This document shows, in pieces, positions 34,495-43,156 of a DNA stretch of 64,000 nt. Origin of the DNA: Arenibacter palladensis (lineage in GTDB: Bacteria; Bacteroidota; Bacteroidia; Flavobacteriales; Flavobacteriaceae); assembly GCF_900129275.1 (NCBI RefSeq), contig NZ_FQUX01000006.1:269138-333137 (forward strand), written 5' to 3'. Each line of letters opens with the position of its first letter. Positions within the stretch are counted from its first letter, which is position 1. Under the pieces are notes generated by a model that was not told where the DNA came from, ran no database searches, and saw only the letters and a program-made list of their open reading frames with translations. Both the position numbers and the translations under genes were made by a program.

Positions 34495-35334
34495 ATGCGA
34501 AAACTACTTTACCGTACTCTAGCACTTTCATACGGTGCCTATTTTAATTCTACCGCACTTTTCTCTGAAAAAGAGGCGGGAAAAAAGGCATTCAAAACGT
34601 TTACGACCCCTAGAAAGGGAAGAATATTGCCAGTACAGCAAGAATACTTACAAGAGTATTTGGGCAAAAGGGTTACGGTCAACAACACTGGGCTGCAGAC
34701 CTATGAATGGCCAGGAACCGGGGAAACCGTACTTTTAATGCACGGTTGGGAAAGCAATGCTTTTAGGTGGCGATATCTTATTGAAAAATTACAGGAAAGG
34801 GAATTCAATATCATTGCCTTTGATGCCCCGGGCCATGGATATTCAGAAGGAAAAAGGTTAAATGTGGTCACCTATGCGGAAAGTGCACGACACCTTATAG
34901 ACCTATACCGCCCCAAACATATCGTTGGGCATTCAATGGGGGGACTTGCTACCCTTCATAATCAATATCAAAATCCAAACACCTCCATCGAAAAAATAGT
35001 GACTTTGGGAGCTCCGGCCGAACTCTCCGAGCTAATGGCACATTACCAAAACCTGGTCAGGTTCAACAACAAGGTACTTGAGGCCTTGGATAGGCACGTG
35101 TATGAAAATTTCAACTTTCGAATTCACGACATCTCCACCCCTAAGTTTGCCAAAAATATTGCCCAGAAAGGGCTGATCATACATGACGAATGGGATACAA
35201 TAACCCCGTTCAACGCTTCCGAACGTCTCCATCAAAACTGGAAAAACAGCTGCTTAATAAAAACCACCGGACTTGGCCACTCGCTTCACCAAGAAGAGAT
35301 CAACTTGCAGATAGTGGACTTTTTAATGTCTTAA
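34495..35334 (+). CDS. Alpha/beta hydrolase
   Basis: 279 residues. The fold is clear: VLLMHGWESNAFRW for the oxyanion strand, IIAFDAPGHGYSEG, the nucleophile elbow IVGHSMGGLATLH with the catalytic Ser, an acid in GLIIHDEWDTITPF and the last His in TTGLGHSLHQEE. There is no signal peptide. The substrate is not evident. The closest general type is the BioH/lipase group of single-domain hydrolases. It overlaps nothing but follows a lipoprotein gene with a 13-base gap. Confidence 0.88.
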   Translation: MRKLLYRTLALSYGAYFNSTALFSEKEAGKKAFKTFTTPRKGRILPVQQEYLQEYLGKRVTVNNTGLQTYEWPGTGETVLLMHGWESNAFRWRYLIEKLQEREFNIIAFDAPGHGYSEGKRLNVVTYAESARHLIDLYRPKHIVGHSMGGLATLHNQYQNPNTSIEKIVTLGAPAELSELMAHYQNLVRFNNKVLEALDRHVYENFNFRIHDISTPKFAKNIAQKGLIIHDEWDTITPFNASERLHQNWKNSCLIKTTGLGHSLHQEEINLQIVDFLMS

Positions 35335-35425
35335 ATTTTTAGTGCTATTTCATAACTAAACCTATTTCCCTTTCAAATTATGCTTATTTTTAAACCATTA
35401 TTCCATAATTTAAAGAATTTGATAT

Positions 35426-35851
35426 ATGCCTGAAATCACTCCCTTCCATATTGCCATTCCCGTCCATAATCTGGCCGAGTGCCGTACCTTTTACGGAGAG
35501 ATATTAAATTGTGAAGAAGGAAGAAGCAGCGATCATTGGGTAGACTTTAATCTATTTGGCCATCAATTGGTAATCCATTACAAACCCAAGGCCAAAGACG
35601 AAAAATTGCACGTTAACCCAGTAGATGGCAAGGACGTTCCCGTACCGCACTACGGGGTGGTCCTCCCCTGGGATACCTTTAAATCCTTTTCGGAAGAACT
35701 TATTGCTAAAGGGGTAAATTTTGTTATTGAGCCCTATATCCGTTTTAAGGGAGAGGTTGGCGAACAGGCCACCATGTTCTTTTTGGACCCTGCAGGGAAT
35801 GCCCTGGAATTCAAAGCCTTTAAGGATATGGGACAATTGTTTGCCAAATAA
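35426..35851 (+). CDS. VOC (glyoxalase/dioxygenase superfamily) protein
   Basis: 141 residues with two beta-alpha-beta modules: [20 protein letters not shown] holding the first metal-ligand His, then [13 protein letters not shown]; the second module has [16 protein letters not shown] and [18 protein letters not shown] with the terminal Glu ligand. The His and Glu set is that of metal-binding VOC proteins. The activity cannot be fixed. The gene stands alone, and its downstream hairpin at 35892-35925 is shared with the convergent epimerase-like gene. Confidence 0.88.
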   Translation: MPEITPFHIAIPVHNLAECRTFYGEILNCEEGRSSDHWVDFNLFGHQLVIHYKPKAKDEKLHVNPVDGKDVPVPHYGVVLPWDTFKSFSEELIAKGVNFVIEPYIRFKGEVGEQATMFFLDPAGNALEFKAFKDMGQLFAK

Positions 35852-35891
35852 CCAATCCTAACCCTAAACTTCAACCAACCCTTAACTTTAG

Positions 35892-35925
35892 GTTCATGAA
35901 AAACCTTTATAGGTTTTTCATGAAC
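35892..35925. terminator. Perfect 14-bp hairpin spanning the end of the convergent gene
   Basis: GTTCATGAAAAACC (35892-35905) and GGTTTTTCATGAAC (35912-35925) are perfect complements with a 6-base loop (TTTATA). The loop holds the stop codon of the minus-strand epimerase-like gene (35907-35909), so its last codons form one arm. It lies between convergent genes and may act as a two-way terminator, although no long T-run follows the stem. Confidence 0.55.
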
Positions 35926-36743
35926 TTCATATTGTGCGTCATACTCTCAAAAGGGGTACTGGCGTACTCCTCTTGCTCTATGAAGATATATTTCAGTCCG
36001 GATTCCTTTTTATATTTAAGCATTTGGGCTATATCCAAACCTCCTTTTCCAAACTCTGTGCTTTCCTTTTTCACCATGTCCATATCCTTCAAATGCCACA
36101 ATGGAAACCTACCTTCATACTTTCTAAAATAGTCCAACGGATCCTTCCCGGCAACCACGACCCAGCCTAGATCAAGTTCCATATGCACCAGGTTGGCTTG
36201 GGTATTTTTCAACAGGATATCATAGAACACCTCCCCGTTTTCGGATTCAAATTCATATTCGTGATTGTGGTATCCGAATTTAATATTTTTACTGCTACAC
36301 TCTTCCCCTGCCTTATTAAAGGCTTCGGCTACGGCCTTATAGTTGTCCGCCGTTTGTCCTTCCGTAGGCATGGAGGAGCAAATTAGATATTCCTGTCCGG
36401 CCTCGGCCGCCTGATCCATAGTCTCTTTCCAATGTTCGTCCAAGGCTACATGTCCGCTTCTAAGGGTCATGCCAAGATCTTCACAAACATCTTTCATTTC
36501 TTTCGGCTTCAGACCGTAATATAGTCCCTTGGTACTTCTTGCCGACTCAATTTGCTTAATTCCCAAGGCCGCTATTCGCTTTAAGGTACCAACAGCATCT
36601 TCCAACATCTCCTTGCGAAAGGTATACAATTGAACCCCTAAATTCTTTTTTGGATTCTTATACGGCAAAGTAAAGGATGGCAATAAAACCACTCCTGCTG
36701 CCAACATTCCTGACTGCATTAAAAATTCTTTTCTCGTTGTCAT
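35907..36743 (-). CDS. Exported sugar phosphate isomerase/epimerase-like TIM barrel protein
   Basis: 278 residues. The start (MTTRKEFLMQSGMLAAGVVLLPSF) is a Tat-like signal with one clear arginine, so export is likely. The AP-endonuclease-2/xylose-isomerase-like barrel shows VQLYTFRKEMLEDAVGTLKRI, KQIESAR, NIKFGYHNHEYEFE with metal ligands, and VHMELDLGWVVVAGKDP, PLWHLKDMD and IFIEQEEY. Relatives act on sugars or inositol derivatives and are often next to Gfo/Idh/MocA or aldo/keto enzymes. It lies 15 bases after an aldo/keto reductase, so both work in one pathway. The C-terminal codons are part of a hairpin. Confidence 0.85.
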   Translation of the reverse strand: MTTRKEFLMQSGMLAAGVVLLPSFTLPYKNPKKNLGVQLYTFRKEMLEDAVGTLKRIAALGIKQIESARSTKGLYYGLKPKEMKDVCEDLGMTLRSGHVALDEHWKETMDQAAEAGQEYLICSSMPTEGQTADNYKAVAEAFNKAGEECSSKNIKFGYHNHEYEFESENGEVFYDILLKNTQANLVHMELDLGWVVVAGKDPLDYFRKYEGRFPLWHLKDMDMVKKESTEFGKGGLDIAQMLKYKKESGLKYIFIEQEEYASTPFESMTHNMKFMKNL

Positions 36744-36758
36744 ATTCTATCCTTTAGA

Positions 36759-37730
36759 TTACTGCGACCATGAGGTTGGTTTTCTATCCCACCTATGGCC
36801 CTTCAATTCTTGATATAAGTTGTTTGGCAGGCCTTTTCCATCACTTAAGGCCGTATTCATTAACACGTTCCTTTCCTTGCGCATTCCAGGAATAATAGTA
36901 CTTACCGTTTTGTTCATTGTAATAAAGCGCAAAGCCATTTCCGCCATGGTCATTCCTTCCGGAACCAATGGCCTCAACAGGTCTGCCCTTTCCGCACTCG
37001 CAATTAAATTCTCGGGAACAAAATACGTCCCCCTCCAATCCCCTTCCGGAAATTGGGTCTCTTTGGTAATATTCCCGGTCAAGGTACCTTCATCAAAAGG
37101 AACCCTTGCAATAACAGCGATATCCAAGGCTGAACATAAGGGAAAAAGTACATCTTCGGGAGCTTGGTCAAAAATATTGTAAATCACCTGCACCGCATCA
37201 AAGGCTCCTGTTTTAAGGGCCTTGATACCATTTTCTGGCTCCCAGCGGTTTACACTGATTCCCATGGCAGCTACCTTCCCTGATTTTTTTAAATCTTCAA
37301 CAGCTCTTTGCCACTCCTCCCGATCGGACCAACTATCGTCCCAGGTATGGAACTGCATTAAATCCAATTGCTCCGTACGCAAATTCTTCAGGGTCTTTTC
37401 CGTATATTCCACAATATGGGACGTAGGATAGGATTTCTCTAAAGTATATTCCGGTTTTGCCGGCCATTTAAAATTCTTAGCTGGAATCTTGCTGGCGGTA
37501 AAAAGTTTTTTATCGGGATACCTTCGCAATAGATCACCCAATAATTTTTCACTGTGCCCATGGCCATAGGCCCAAGCGGTATCGAAAAAATTAACTCCAT
37601 TTTCCACGGCCAGATCCAATGACTTGGCAGACAATAGATCGTCGGACTCTGTCCATCCGCCCATGCCCCACATTCCATATCCTATTTCACTTACATCCCA
37701 CTGGGTTCTTCCAAATTTTCTAAAAATCAT
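36759..37730 (-). CDS. Aldo/keto reductase
   Basis: 323 residues with no signal peptide. The AKR barrel is evident: FDTAWAYGHGHSEKLLG contains the catalytic Asp and Tyr, KIPAKNF the Lys, and QLDLMQFHTWDD the His position. The NADPH-binding end reads NKTVSTIIPGMRKERNVLMN. Proteins of this type are NAD(P)H-dependent oxidoreductases of sugars or small aldehydes. It is the first gene of a two-gene operon with the TIM-barrel protein. Confidence 0.92.
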   Translation of the reverse strand: MIFRKFGRTQWDVSEIGYGMWGMGGWTESDDLLSAKSLDLAVENGVNFFDTAWAYGHGHSEKLLGDLLRRYPDKKLFTASKIPAKNFKWPAKPEYTLEKSYPTSHIVEYTEKTLKNLRTEQLDLMQFHTWDDSWSDREEWQRAVEDLKKSGKVAAMGISVNRWEPENGIKALKTGAFDAVQVIYNIFDQAPEDVLFPLCSALDIAVIARVPFDEGTLTGNITKETQFPEGDWRGTYFVPENLIASAERADLLRPLVPEGMTMAEMALRFITMNKTVSTIIPGMRKERNVLMNTALSDGKGLPNNLYQELKGHRWDRKPTSWSQ

Positions 37731-37903
37731 ATTTCTTCTTTACTTTCTTGCTCCGAGAAATCCCGGATACTAGTTAATGTGAGTTTAATTTAAAATTAAA
37801 TACAAATACCTAAAGACCAATCTATTTAAGTTAATGCTCTGTCTTCTCTAGCACAGTCGAGAGGTTATTGACAATTACGGCTTTACAATGAGGTCTGGAC
37901 TGC

Positions 37904-37924
37904 GCCCGCCTGAACGGAACGGGC
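37904..37924. repeat. Short dispersed inverted repeat
   Basis: GCCCG (37904-37908) pairs with CGGGC (37920-37924), and the surrounding bases GCCTGAACGGAACGGGCAGG are of the type seen between flavobacterial genes. The adjacent sequence to about 37960 resembles 27661-27710 in the HTCS-susC gap. Confidence 0.35.
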
Positions 37925-37998
37925 AGGCTCGACCGGACAACATTACACTAAGCCACTCATACACAATTAAAATCAATCGAACTCACCCTATTTATACA

Positions 37999-38859
37999 TC
38001 AATACTGATGGAAGGCATCGGATACAAACTCCAGAACCGCAGGAAGTGACTCCCGCCAATAGGTCCAACTATGACGTCCTTCCCTGACCCTATATTCATG
38101 GGGCACCTCTTTCTTTTTCATGGCAATGTGCACTAAACTATTGCCTTCATAAAGAAAATCATCGTCCCCACAATCTATATACCATCTAACCGATTTTAAA
38201 TCTTCCAGGGATGAATCCCGTATCAGGGATAGGGCATTGTGCTTTTCATAATAGGCACTTACAAGGCCATCTTCATAACTCTCATTATTACTTTTAAGTC
38301 TTTGTTTAAAATCGTCCAAGCTTAAGGCCCCGATATAGGCACTTAAAGGACAGGCCGAAGAAAACAGCTCAGGATGGCGCAACGCGTACATAAACGATCC
38401 ACCGCCTCCCATGGAAAGTCCGGCTATGGCCCTATAGCGTTTCTCCCCCTTAATGCGATACTTCTTCTCTACATAGGGTATTAACTCATCAAAAAAGAAA
38501 TCCTCATACCTCCAGTCCCCTTTAATGGAATTAAAATATCCCCTGGTTCCCGTGTTGGCGTCCGGCATAACAATAACCATAGGAGTAGCCTTGCCCTCTT
38601 TAATGGCGTTATCCGTAAGGCGCAACACCTCTCCAAATTGCACCCAACCCGTTTGATCATCACCAGCACCGTGCAACAAATACAACACAGGGTAACTCCT
38701 ATTGGAAGTTTCGTAATCCGGTGGCAGATATACGGCAAATTTCCTTTCACTTTTTAGGATTTCACTCTTCATTGTGAGTGCGTCAAATACCTTTCCAGTC
38801 TGCGCGTTGGAGACGGCCAGGCACATTAGCATACATAGCAATAATAGATTGTTTCGCAT
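37999..38859 (-). CDS. Secreted esterase (CE1/esterase D-like)
   Basis: 286 residues from the ATG at 38859; an in-frame TTG lies nine bases upstream. Signal peptide MRNNLLLLCMLMCLAVSNAQ. The alpha/beta-hydrolase features are KFAVYLPPDYETSNRSYPVL, LYLLHGAGDDQTGWVQFG, the nucleophile motif AIAGLSMGGGGSFMYALRHP, Asp in WYIDCGDDDFLYEG and a His in REGRHSWTYW. The pattern is that of feruloyl, acetylxylan and related CE1 esterases or of enterobactin-esterase-like proteins. A periplasmic role in removing acyl decorations from glycans is a fair guess. It is not clearly linked to a neighbour. Confidence 0.85.
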   Translation of the reverse strand: MRNNLLLLCMLMCLAVSNAQTGKVFDALTMKSEILKSERKFAVYLPPDYETSNRSYPVLYLLHGAGDDQTGWVQFGEVLRLTDNAIKEGKATPMVIVMPDANTGTRGYFNSIKGDWRYEDFFFDELIPYVEKKYRIKGEKRYRAIAGLSMGGGGSFMYALRHPELFSSACPLSAYIGALSLDDFKQRLKSNNESYEDGLVSAYYEKHNALSLIRDSSLEDLKSVRWYIDCGDDDFLYEGNSLVHIAMKKKEVPHEYRVREGRHSWTYWRESLPAVLEFVSDAFHQY

Positions 38860-38918
38860 ATTTATCAAATTTCTACCGAAGCAGTATAAATTTATGATTG
38901 GGTAAGGGAGACAAAAAT

Positions 38919-40106
38919 TTACTGAAGCCCAGGAATTTCCACTAATTCATTCACGTCCTCATCATAATCCACCCCTTCTACCATAAACCCGAACAAATTG
39001 AAGAAATCTTTTTCATAACCCTTAAGGTCACCAATTTTAGGCAAGGTTTCCGTAGTGGCCTCCTTCCAAAGTTCTGCTACCCTGGCCTGCACATCTGCAC
39101 GCATTTCCCAATCATCTATACGTATCCTTCCCTCATCATCTGTAGGCGTTGTGTCCGCATACAACCGATCTTGGAACAAACGTTGGATTTGCTCTATACA
39201 GCCTTCATGTATACCTTCTTCCTTCATTACCTTGTACAATAGGGATATGTATAGCGGAATTACAGGTATGGCAGAACTTGCCTGGGTTACCAATGCCTTA
39301 TTTACGGAAACATAAGCTTTCCCATTTAATGGTTTTAAACTGTCCGATATGGTAAAAGCCGTAGCCTCCAAATGATCCTTGGCACGACCAATGGTACCTT
39401 TTCTATACACGGCTTCCGTAAGTGAAGGGCCAATATAGGAGTAGGCTATCGTAGTAAATCCTTCTGCAAGCAGCCCTTCGTTTTTCAAGGCATCGATCCA
39501 CATTTTCCAGTCTTCACCTCCCATGACGGCCACAGTATTGTCTATATCATCCCCTTGGGCCGGTTCTATGGACACTTCGGATACTACCCCGGTATGAAAG
39601 TCCACTGTTTTGTTTTGAAATTTATCTCCTATTGGCTTTAGGACCGATTTATATCTTACCCCAGTATCCGGATGCGTCCTTACCGGTGAAGCCAAACTGT
39701 AAATAACCATATCCACTTGTCCCAAATCCGCTTTGATCAGATCTAAGGTTTGCTTTTTTATTTCATTGGAAAATGCGTCCCCGTTTATACTTTTGGCGTA
39801 CAACCCTGCCTTATGTGCCTCTTTTTCAAAGGCCGCACTGTTGTACCAACCTGGTGAGGCCGGCCTGCCCTCTGCGGGTGGTTTTTCAAAAAACACCCCT
39901 ATGGTAGAAGCTCCGGATCCAAAGGCACTGGTAATCCTGGATGCCAGGCCGAAACCAGTGGAAGCTCCTATTACCAATACTTTTTTGGCCCCGTCAATGG
40001 CTCCCTTGGATTTTATATATTCAATTTGATCAATAACATTTTGTTCACATCCTTTAGGATGGGAGGTAAGGCAAATAAATCCGCGTGTTCTAGGCTCTAT
40101 TATCAT
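38919..40106 (-). CDS. fabV: Trans-2-enoyl-[acyl carrier protein] reductase FabV
   Basis: 395 residues, the usual FabV length. The start MIIEPRTRGFICLTSHPKG and the cofactor motif KKVLVIGASTGFGLASRITSAFG are typical. Active-site sequence Y-x8-K appears within TIAYSYIGPSLTEAVYRKGTIGRAKDHLEATA, and DMVIYSLASPVRTHPDTG is also characteristic. FabV uses NADH to reduce the enoyl group in the last step of fatty-acid elongation and is insensitive to triclosan. The end DVNELVEIPGLQ matches the family. It is a single gene, and its call is strong. Confidence 0.95.
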   Translation of the reverse strand: MIIEPRTRGFICLTSHPKGCEQNVIDQIEYIKSKGAIDGAKKVLVIGASTGFGLASRITSAFGSGASTIGVFFEKPPAEGRPASPGWYNSAAFEKEAHKAGLYAKSINGDAFSNEIKKQTLDLIKADLGQVDMVIYSLASPVRTHPDTGVRYKSVLKPIGDKFQNKTVDFHTGVVSEVSIEPAQGDDIDNTVAVMGGEDWKMWIDALKNEGLLAEGFTTIAYSYIGPSLTEAVYRKGTIGRAKDHLEATAFTISDSLKPLNGKAYVSVNKALVTQASSAIPVIPLYISLLYKVMKEEGIHEGCIEQIQRLFQDRLYADTTPTDDEGRIRIDDWEMRADVQARVAELWKEATTETLPKIGDLKGYEKDFFNLFGFMVEGVDYDEDVNELVEIPGLQ

Positions 40107-40269
40107 TTCTTAATTTATTTTCTGCACTTTCCCCATATGGGATATGTAATAGTGCATATTATTTATAATTTTCCCAATTATCGAAGATATATAAAAGATT
40201 CAAAAGATAAAGTTGAAGTGGGGAAAATTGCATCCTTTAATCAGGATTTAAATGAAAACCGACCCAATA

Positions 40270-41433
40270 CTACGGTAATTGCCCCATTAAGAACCGCCTA
40301 ACATTCTCCCCCATAATGGCTCTGATCTCCGATTCAGAAAATCCTTGGTTCATCAATTCCTGAACAATAAAGGGAAGGCCGGTAACATCAATAGGCGTTG
40401 TGGCCGCCCCGTCAAAATCGGAACCTAGGGCCACATGCTCAATACCGACTAGATCACGCACATACTTCATGGCCTCCACAATGTGCTTAATCTCCCCTTT
40501 TATAGCTCCCCTAAAGAATCCAATTCCTATTAGTCCGCCAGAGGCAGCAATTCTATTGATATGGTGGTCGGAAATATTCCGGGGGCTATCCTTGGTCCCT
40601 TTAACGCCAGTGTGCGACACCAGGACCGGCCGTGTAGTTAGGTCCAAAATTTCATCTATCATTTTTGGGGAGACATGTGCCAAATCTATTATAACCCCCA
40701 AGCGGTTCATCTCATGGATTACCTCCCGGCCAAAATCGGTAAGCCCTGCCCCGGAAATACCGTGTGCAGAACCTCCAAGTTCATTATCAAAAAAATGCGT
40801 GGGAGCCATCATTCTAACCCCTTCGTAATAAAGATTTTGTAGGTTGTCCAAATTCCCTTCCAAACAATGTGCCCCTTCAATCCCTAAGAAACCTCCGATT
40901 ACCTCAGGGTCTGTTTTTTTTAATTCGATCAAATCTTTTAAATCTTGGCGTGATTTCACCAAAAGGAACTTGCCGGCATACTTCTCTTGATAATCCTGCA
41001 AAGCCCTCGCCTGATACACGGCCCGCTTATAAAGACTAAACCACTTATCCGGCAGTCGGCCCTGTACGAAATTCAACATCGTAATCTTATCGAAGGCGTC
41101 CGCACTATTCTGCTTAAAATTCTGCCCTTTGGGAGATTTGGTAACAATGGTAAACGCCTGCAAGCTCATATTTGCCTGTTGCATTCGCGGAAAATCCAAA
41201 TGGGCATAATCCAACTTTTTTGTCAAGTCCCTATCCCATAGTAAAGCGTCGCAGTGCAAGTCGGCTATAAACTCCAGTGAATTATATAATTCTTTTGCTT
41301 CGGTCCCCAGTTGCCTTGGATCGTTATATTCAACAAGGTTCATCTGCTTGTCCAAAATGGGGGATACAATAAAGGTTGCCAAGAAGAATAGAAAGAGCAC
41401 AATGGCCAAAGTGTACCTAAGAAATTTTTTCAT
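40270..41433 (-). CDS. Membrane dipeptidase (peptidase M19)
   Basis: 387 residues with one N-terminal membrane helix (LRYTLAIVLFLFFLATFIVSP), so the enzyme is probably membrane-anchored and faces the periplasm. Zinc-site motifs of the renal-dipeptidase family are all present: FIADLHCDALLWDRD, GFLGIEGAHCLEGN, VIIDLAHVSP, VLVSHTGVKG and ALGSDFDGAAT. It hydrolyses dipeptides, including D-amino-acid forms. It is a single gene, upstream of fabV on the same strand by 163 bases. Confidence 0.92.
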   Translation of the reverse strand: MKKFLRYTLAIVLFLFFLATFIVSPILDKQMNLVEYNDPRQLGTEAKELYNSLEFIADLHCDALLWDRDLTKKLDYAHLDFPRMQQANMSLQAFTIVTKSPKGQNFKQNSADAFDKITMLNFVQGRLPDKWFSLYKRAVYQARALQDYQEKYAGKFLLVKSRQDLKDLIELKKTDPEVIGGFLGIEGAHCLEGNLDNLQNLYYEGVRMMAPTHFFDNELGGSAHGISGAGLTDFGREVIHEMNRLGVIIDLAHVSPKMIDEILDLTTRPVLVSHTGVKGTKDSPRNISDHHINRIAASGGLIGIGFFRGAIKGEIKHIVEAMKYVRDLVGIEHVALGSDFDGAATTPIDVTGLPFIVQELMNQGFSESEIRAIMGENVRRFLMGQLP

Positions 41434-41640
41434 TCAATCCCGCCAGTTTTGTGACCTAAAAATTAATCAAAATAAATTAAACACAGCTCTAAAACGGCTC
41501 GATTTATAAATTATAAACCCCAAATTGGGCAGACATCCTTTTTATGCCCGTCTGAAACACAAATAGCTACAAAACAAAAATGCGAATTGAACGTTATAGC
41601 ATTAAATTGAATTTAGACACACCTACTAAAATCTGAACTC

Positions 41641-41775
41641 ATGAAAAAAATAATCTATTTAGCCACATTCCTATTTTGTGCCCTAACCATCAGCAGTTGT
41701 ACCAACGACGAAGATGAAGAAAAAATTGATGTCCTTACCCCAACGGACAATGCTCAGACCGAGCAAGTGCTTTAA
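41641..41775 (+). CDS. 44-residue small lipoprotein
   Basis: A short frame with a textbook lipoprotein signal: KK at the start, the hydrophobic IIYLATFLFCALTIS and a lipobox SSC with the lipid Cys at residue 20. The mature part is only 24 residues and acidic (TNDEDEEKIDVLTPTDNAQT). It starts at an ATG and ends at 41775. Codon use is normal. It lies in a divergent gap between the dipeptidase and a sensor kinase. The signal makes it more likely real than chance. Function unknown. Confidence 0.6.
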   Translation: MKKIIYLATFLFCALTISSCTNDEDEEKIDVLTPTDNAQTEQVL

Positions 41776-41894
41776 CATCATCTGATAAAAACATCAAAAA
41801 GAGATTTATTTAAAGGCTACCCAACCTTTATTAAATCTCTTTTGTCCAAATTCTACAGTGCGCCAACAACCAAAACGGAATGGTTATTGGCACG

Positions 41895-42962
41895 TTATTT
41901 AAAGGTAATGGTAAACGTAGTACCCTTATCAACAGCACTATCTACGGAGATTTTACCCCCTAGGTTTGTTATGTGATTGTACACCAAATATAGACCTACC
42001 CCTTTACTATCCCCATTATGGTGGAATTTTTGATTTAATCCAAAGATCTTGTCACCAACTTTATCCATATCAAAACCAAGTCCGTTGTCCGTATAGACCA
42101 ACTGTTTCCTATCCTCCAATATCCGTGATGTTATGGAAATAACGGGTGGCACATCTGGCTTTGCATATTTTATGGAATTGGTCATCAGGTTCAGAAAAAC
42201 ACTTTCCAAATAATTCACATTATGCCTTACTCCCTTTAAGGCTGAAAAATCGACCTTAAACGTTACATTGGCATTGACCAACAGGGAACTGATGGATGTC
42301 TTGACCTGTTTGAGTATAGATTCAAAATCCACTTCTTCCAACTCAATGTTAGAGTTGTCTTTCTTACTTAATAGATCTACATACTTGTTTAGGGATCTAT
42401 TAAGGCCCTCGGTGGCCATCTTCATATAATCCAGGGTTTCCAATATTTCATGGTCATCAATTTTACTAACATCCAAAAACCCGAATATAGACAGTAGATT
42501 GTTCACTGGAGACCTTAAATCATGGGATGTGGTATAATTGAGCCGCTTTAGCTCTTGGTTCTTATCCACCAAGTTTATCAGATGCTCTATGCGCTCCTTT
42601 TCCAATTTCTTTTTGTGGGTAATATTTTTGGCGATGGCATACACCAAATTCTCATCATCCAACGGTATGGAAGTCCAATGCAACCATACAATCTCCCCTG
42701 ATTTACAGACGTATCTGTTTTCATAATTAACCAAGGGCAGGTTATTTTTCAAATTCTCCCTGTACCTAGCGGTAAGATCCCTATCTTCTTCATAGATAAA
42801 TTCCCTAATTGGCCTAGAGAACAATTCCTCTTCCGAATAACCTAAAAGTTTTACCACAGCGGGATTTATTTTTTTAAAATAGCCATCATAACCGGCTATA
42901 CACAATAAATCCATTGAAAGATTAAAAAAGGGTTCCAGGCTAAGGCTTTGAGTTTCTTGCAT
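41895..42962 (-). CDS. PAS-domain sensor histidine kinase
   Basis: 355 residues from the ATG at 42962; a longer in-frame reading reaches 43037 but lacks family similarity. One PAS domain (about 10-130, CIAGYDGYFKKINPAVVKLL and ENRYVCKSGEIVWLHWTSIP), a HisKA helix with the H-box LNYTTSHDLRSPVNNLLSIF, and a complete ATPase domain with NLMTNSIKYA, LVYTDNGLGFDMDKVGDK and GVGLYLVYNHITNLGG. There is no membrane segment, so it senses a cytoplasmic signal. No response regulator is beside it. It could in principle serve the ATPase-less PAS protein at 18127, but that is only a guess. Confidence 0.92.
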   Translation of the reverse strand: MQETQSLSLEPFFNLSMDLLCIAGYDGYFKKINPAVVKLLGYSEEELFSRPIREFIYEEDRDLTARYRENLKNNLPLVNYENRYVCKSGEIVWLHWTSIPLDDENLVYAIAKNITHKKKLEKERIEHLINLVDKNQELKRLNYTTSHDLRSPVNNLLSIFGFLDVSKIDDHEILETLDYMKMATEGLNRSLNKYVDLLSKKDNSNIELEEVDFESILKQVKTSISSLLVNANVTFKVDFSALKGVRHNVNYLESVFLNLMTNSIKYAKPDVPPVISITSRILEDRKQLVYTDNGLGFDMDKVGDKIFGLNQKFHHNGDSKGVGLYLVYNHITNLGGKISVDSAVDKGTTFTITFK

Positions 42963-43115
42963 GCTGCTGATAAGATAAGGGTAATATACGGTTTTTAACC
43001 AATAAATAAATACTTCTGCCTCTCCTTGCCTTGCCAAGACCAGGCCCCCACATGTTCATAAAACAATCATAGGCGGCTACATTTTCAAAGCACCTAGTGG
43101 GTATCTAAGTAAAAG

Positions 43116-43146
43116 CAAAAAAACCGCAGATGAAATGAATTGCGGT
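43116..43146 (-). terminator. Intrinsic terminator of folD
   Basis: On the minus strand ACCGCA pairs with TGCGGT (plus positions 43141-43146 and 43123-43128) round a 12-base loop, followed by seven T. It lies 10 bases beyond the folD stop. Confidence 0.75.
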
Positions 43147-43156
43147 CTTCCGTGCA

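Noticed and set aside
42963-43037. Extended N-terminus of the PAS kinase (25 extra residues)
   Set aside because: The ATG at 42962 begins just before the PAS domain. The upstream residues resemble neither a signal peptide nor the family.
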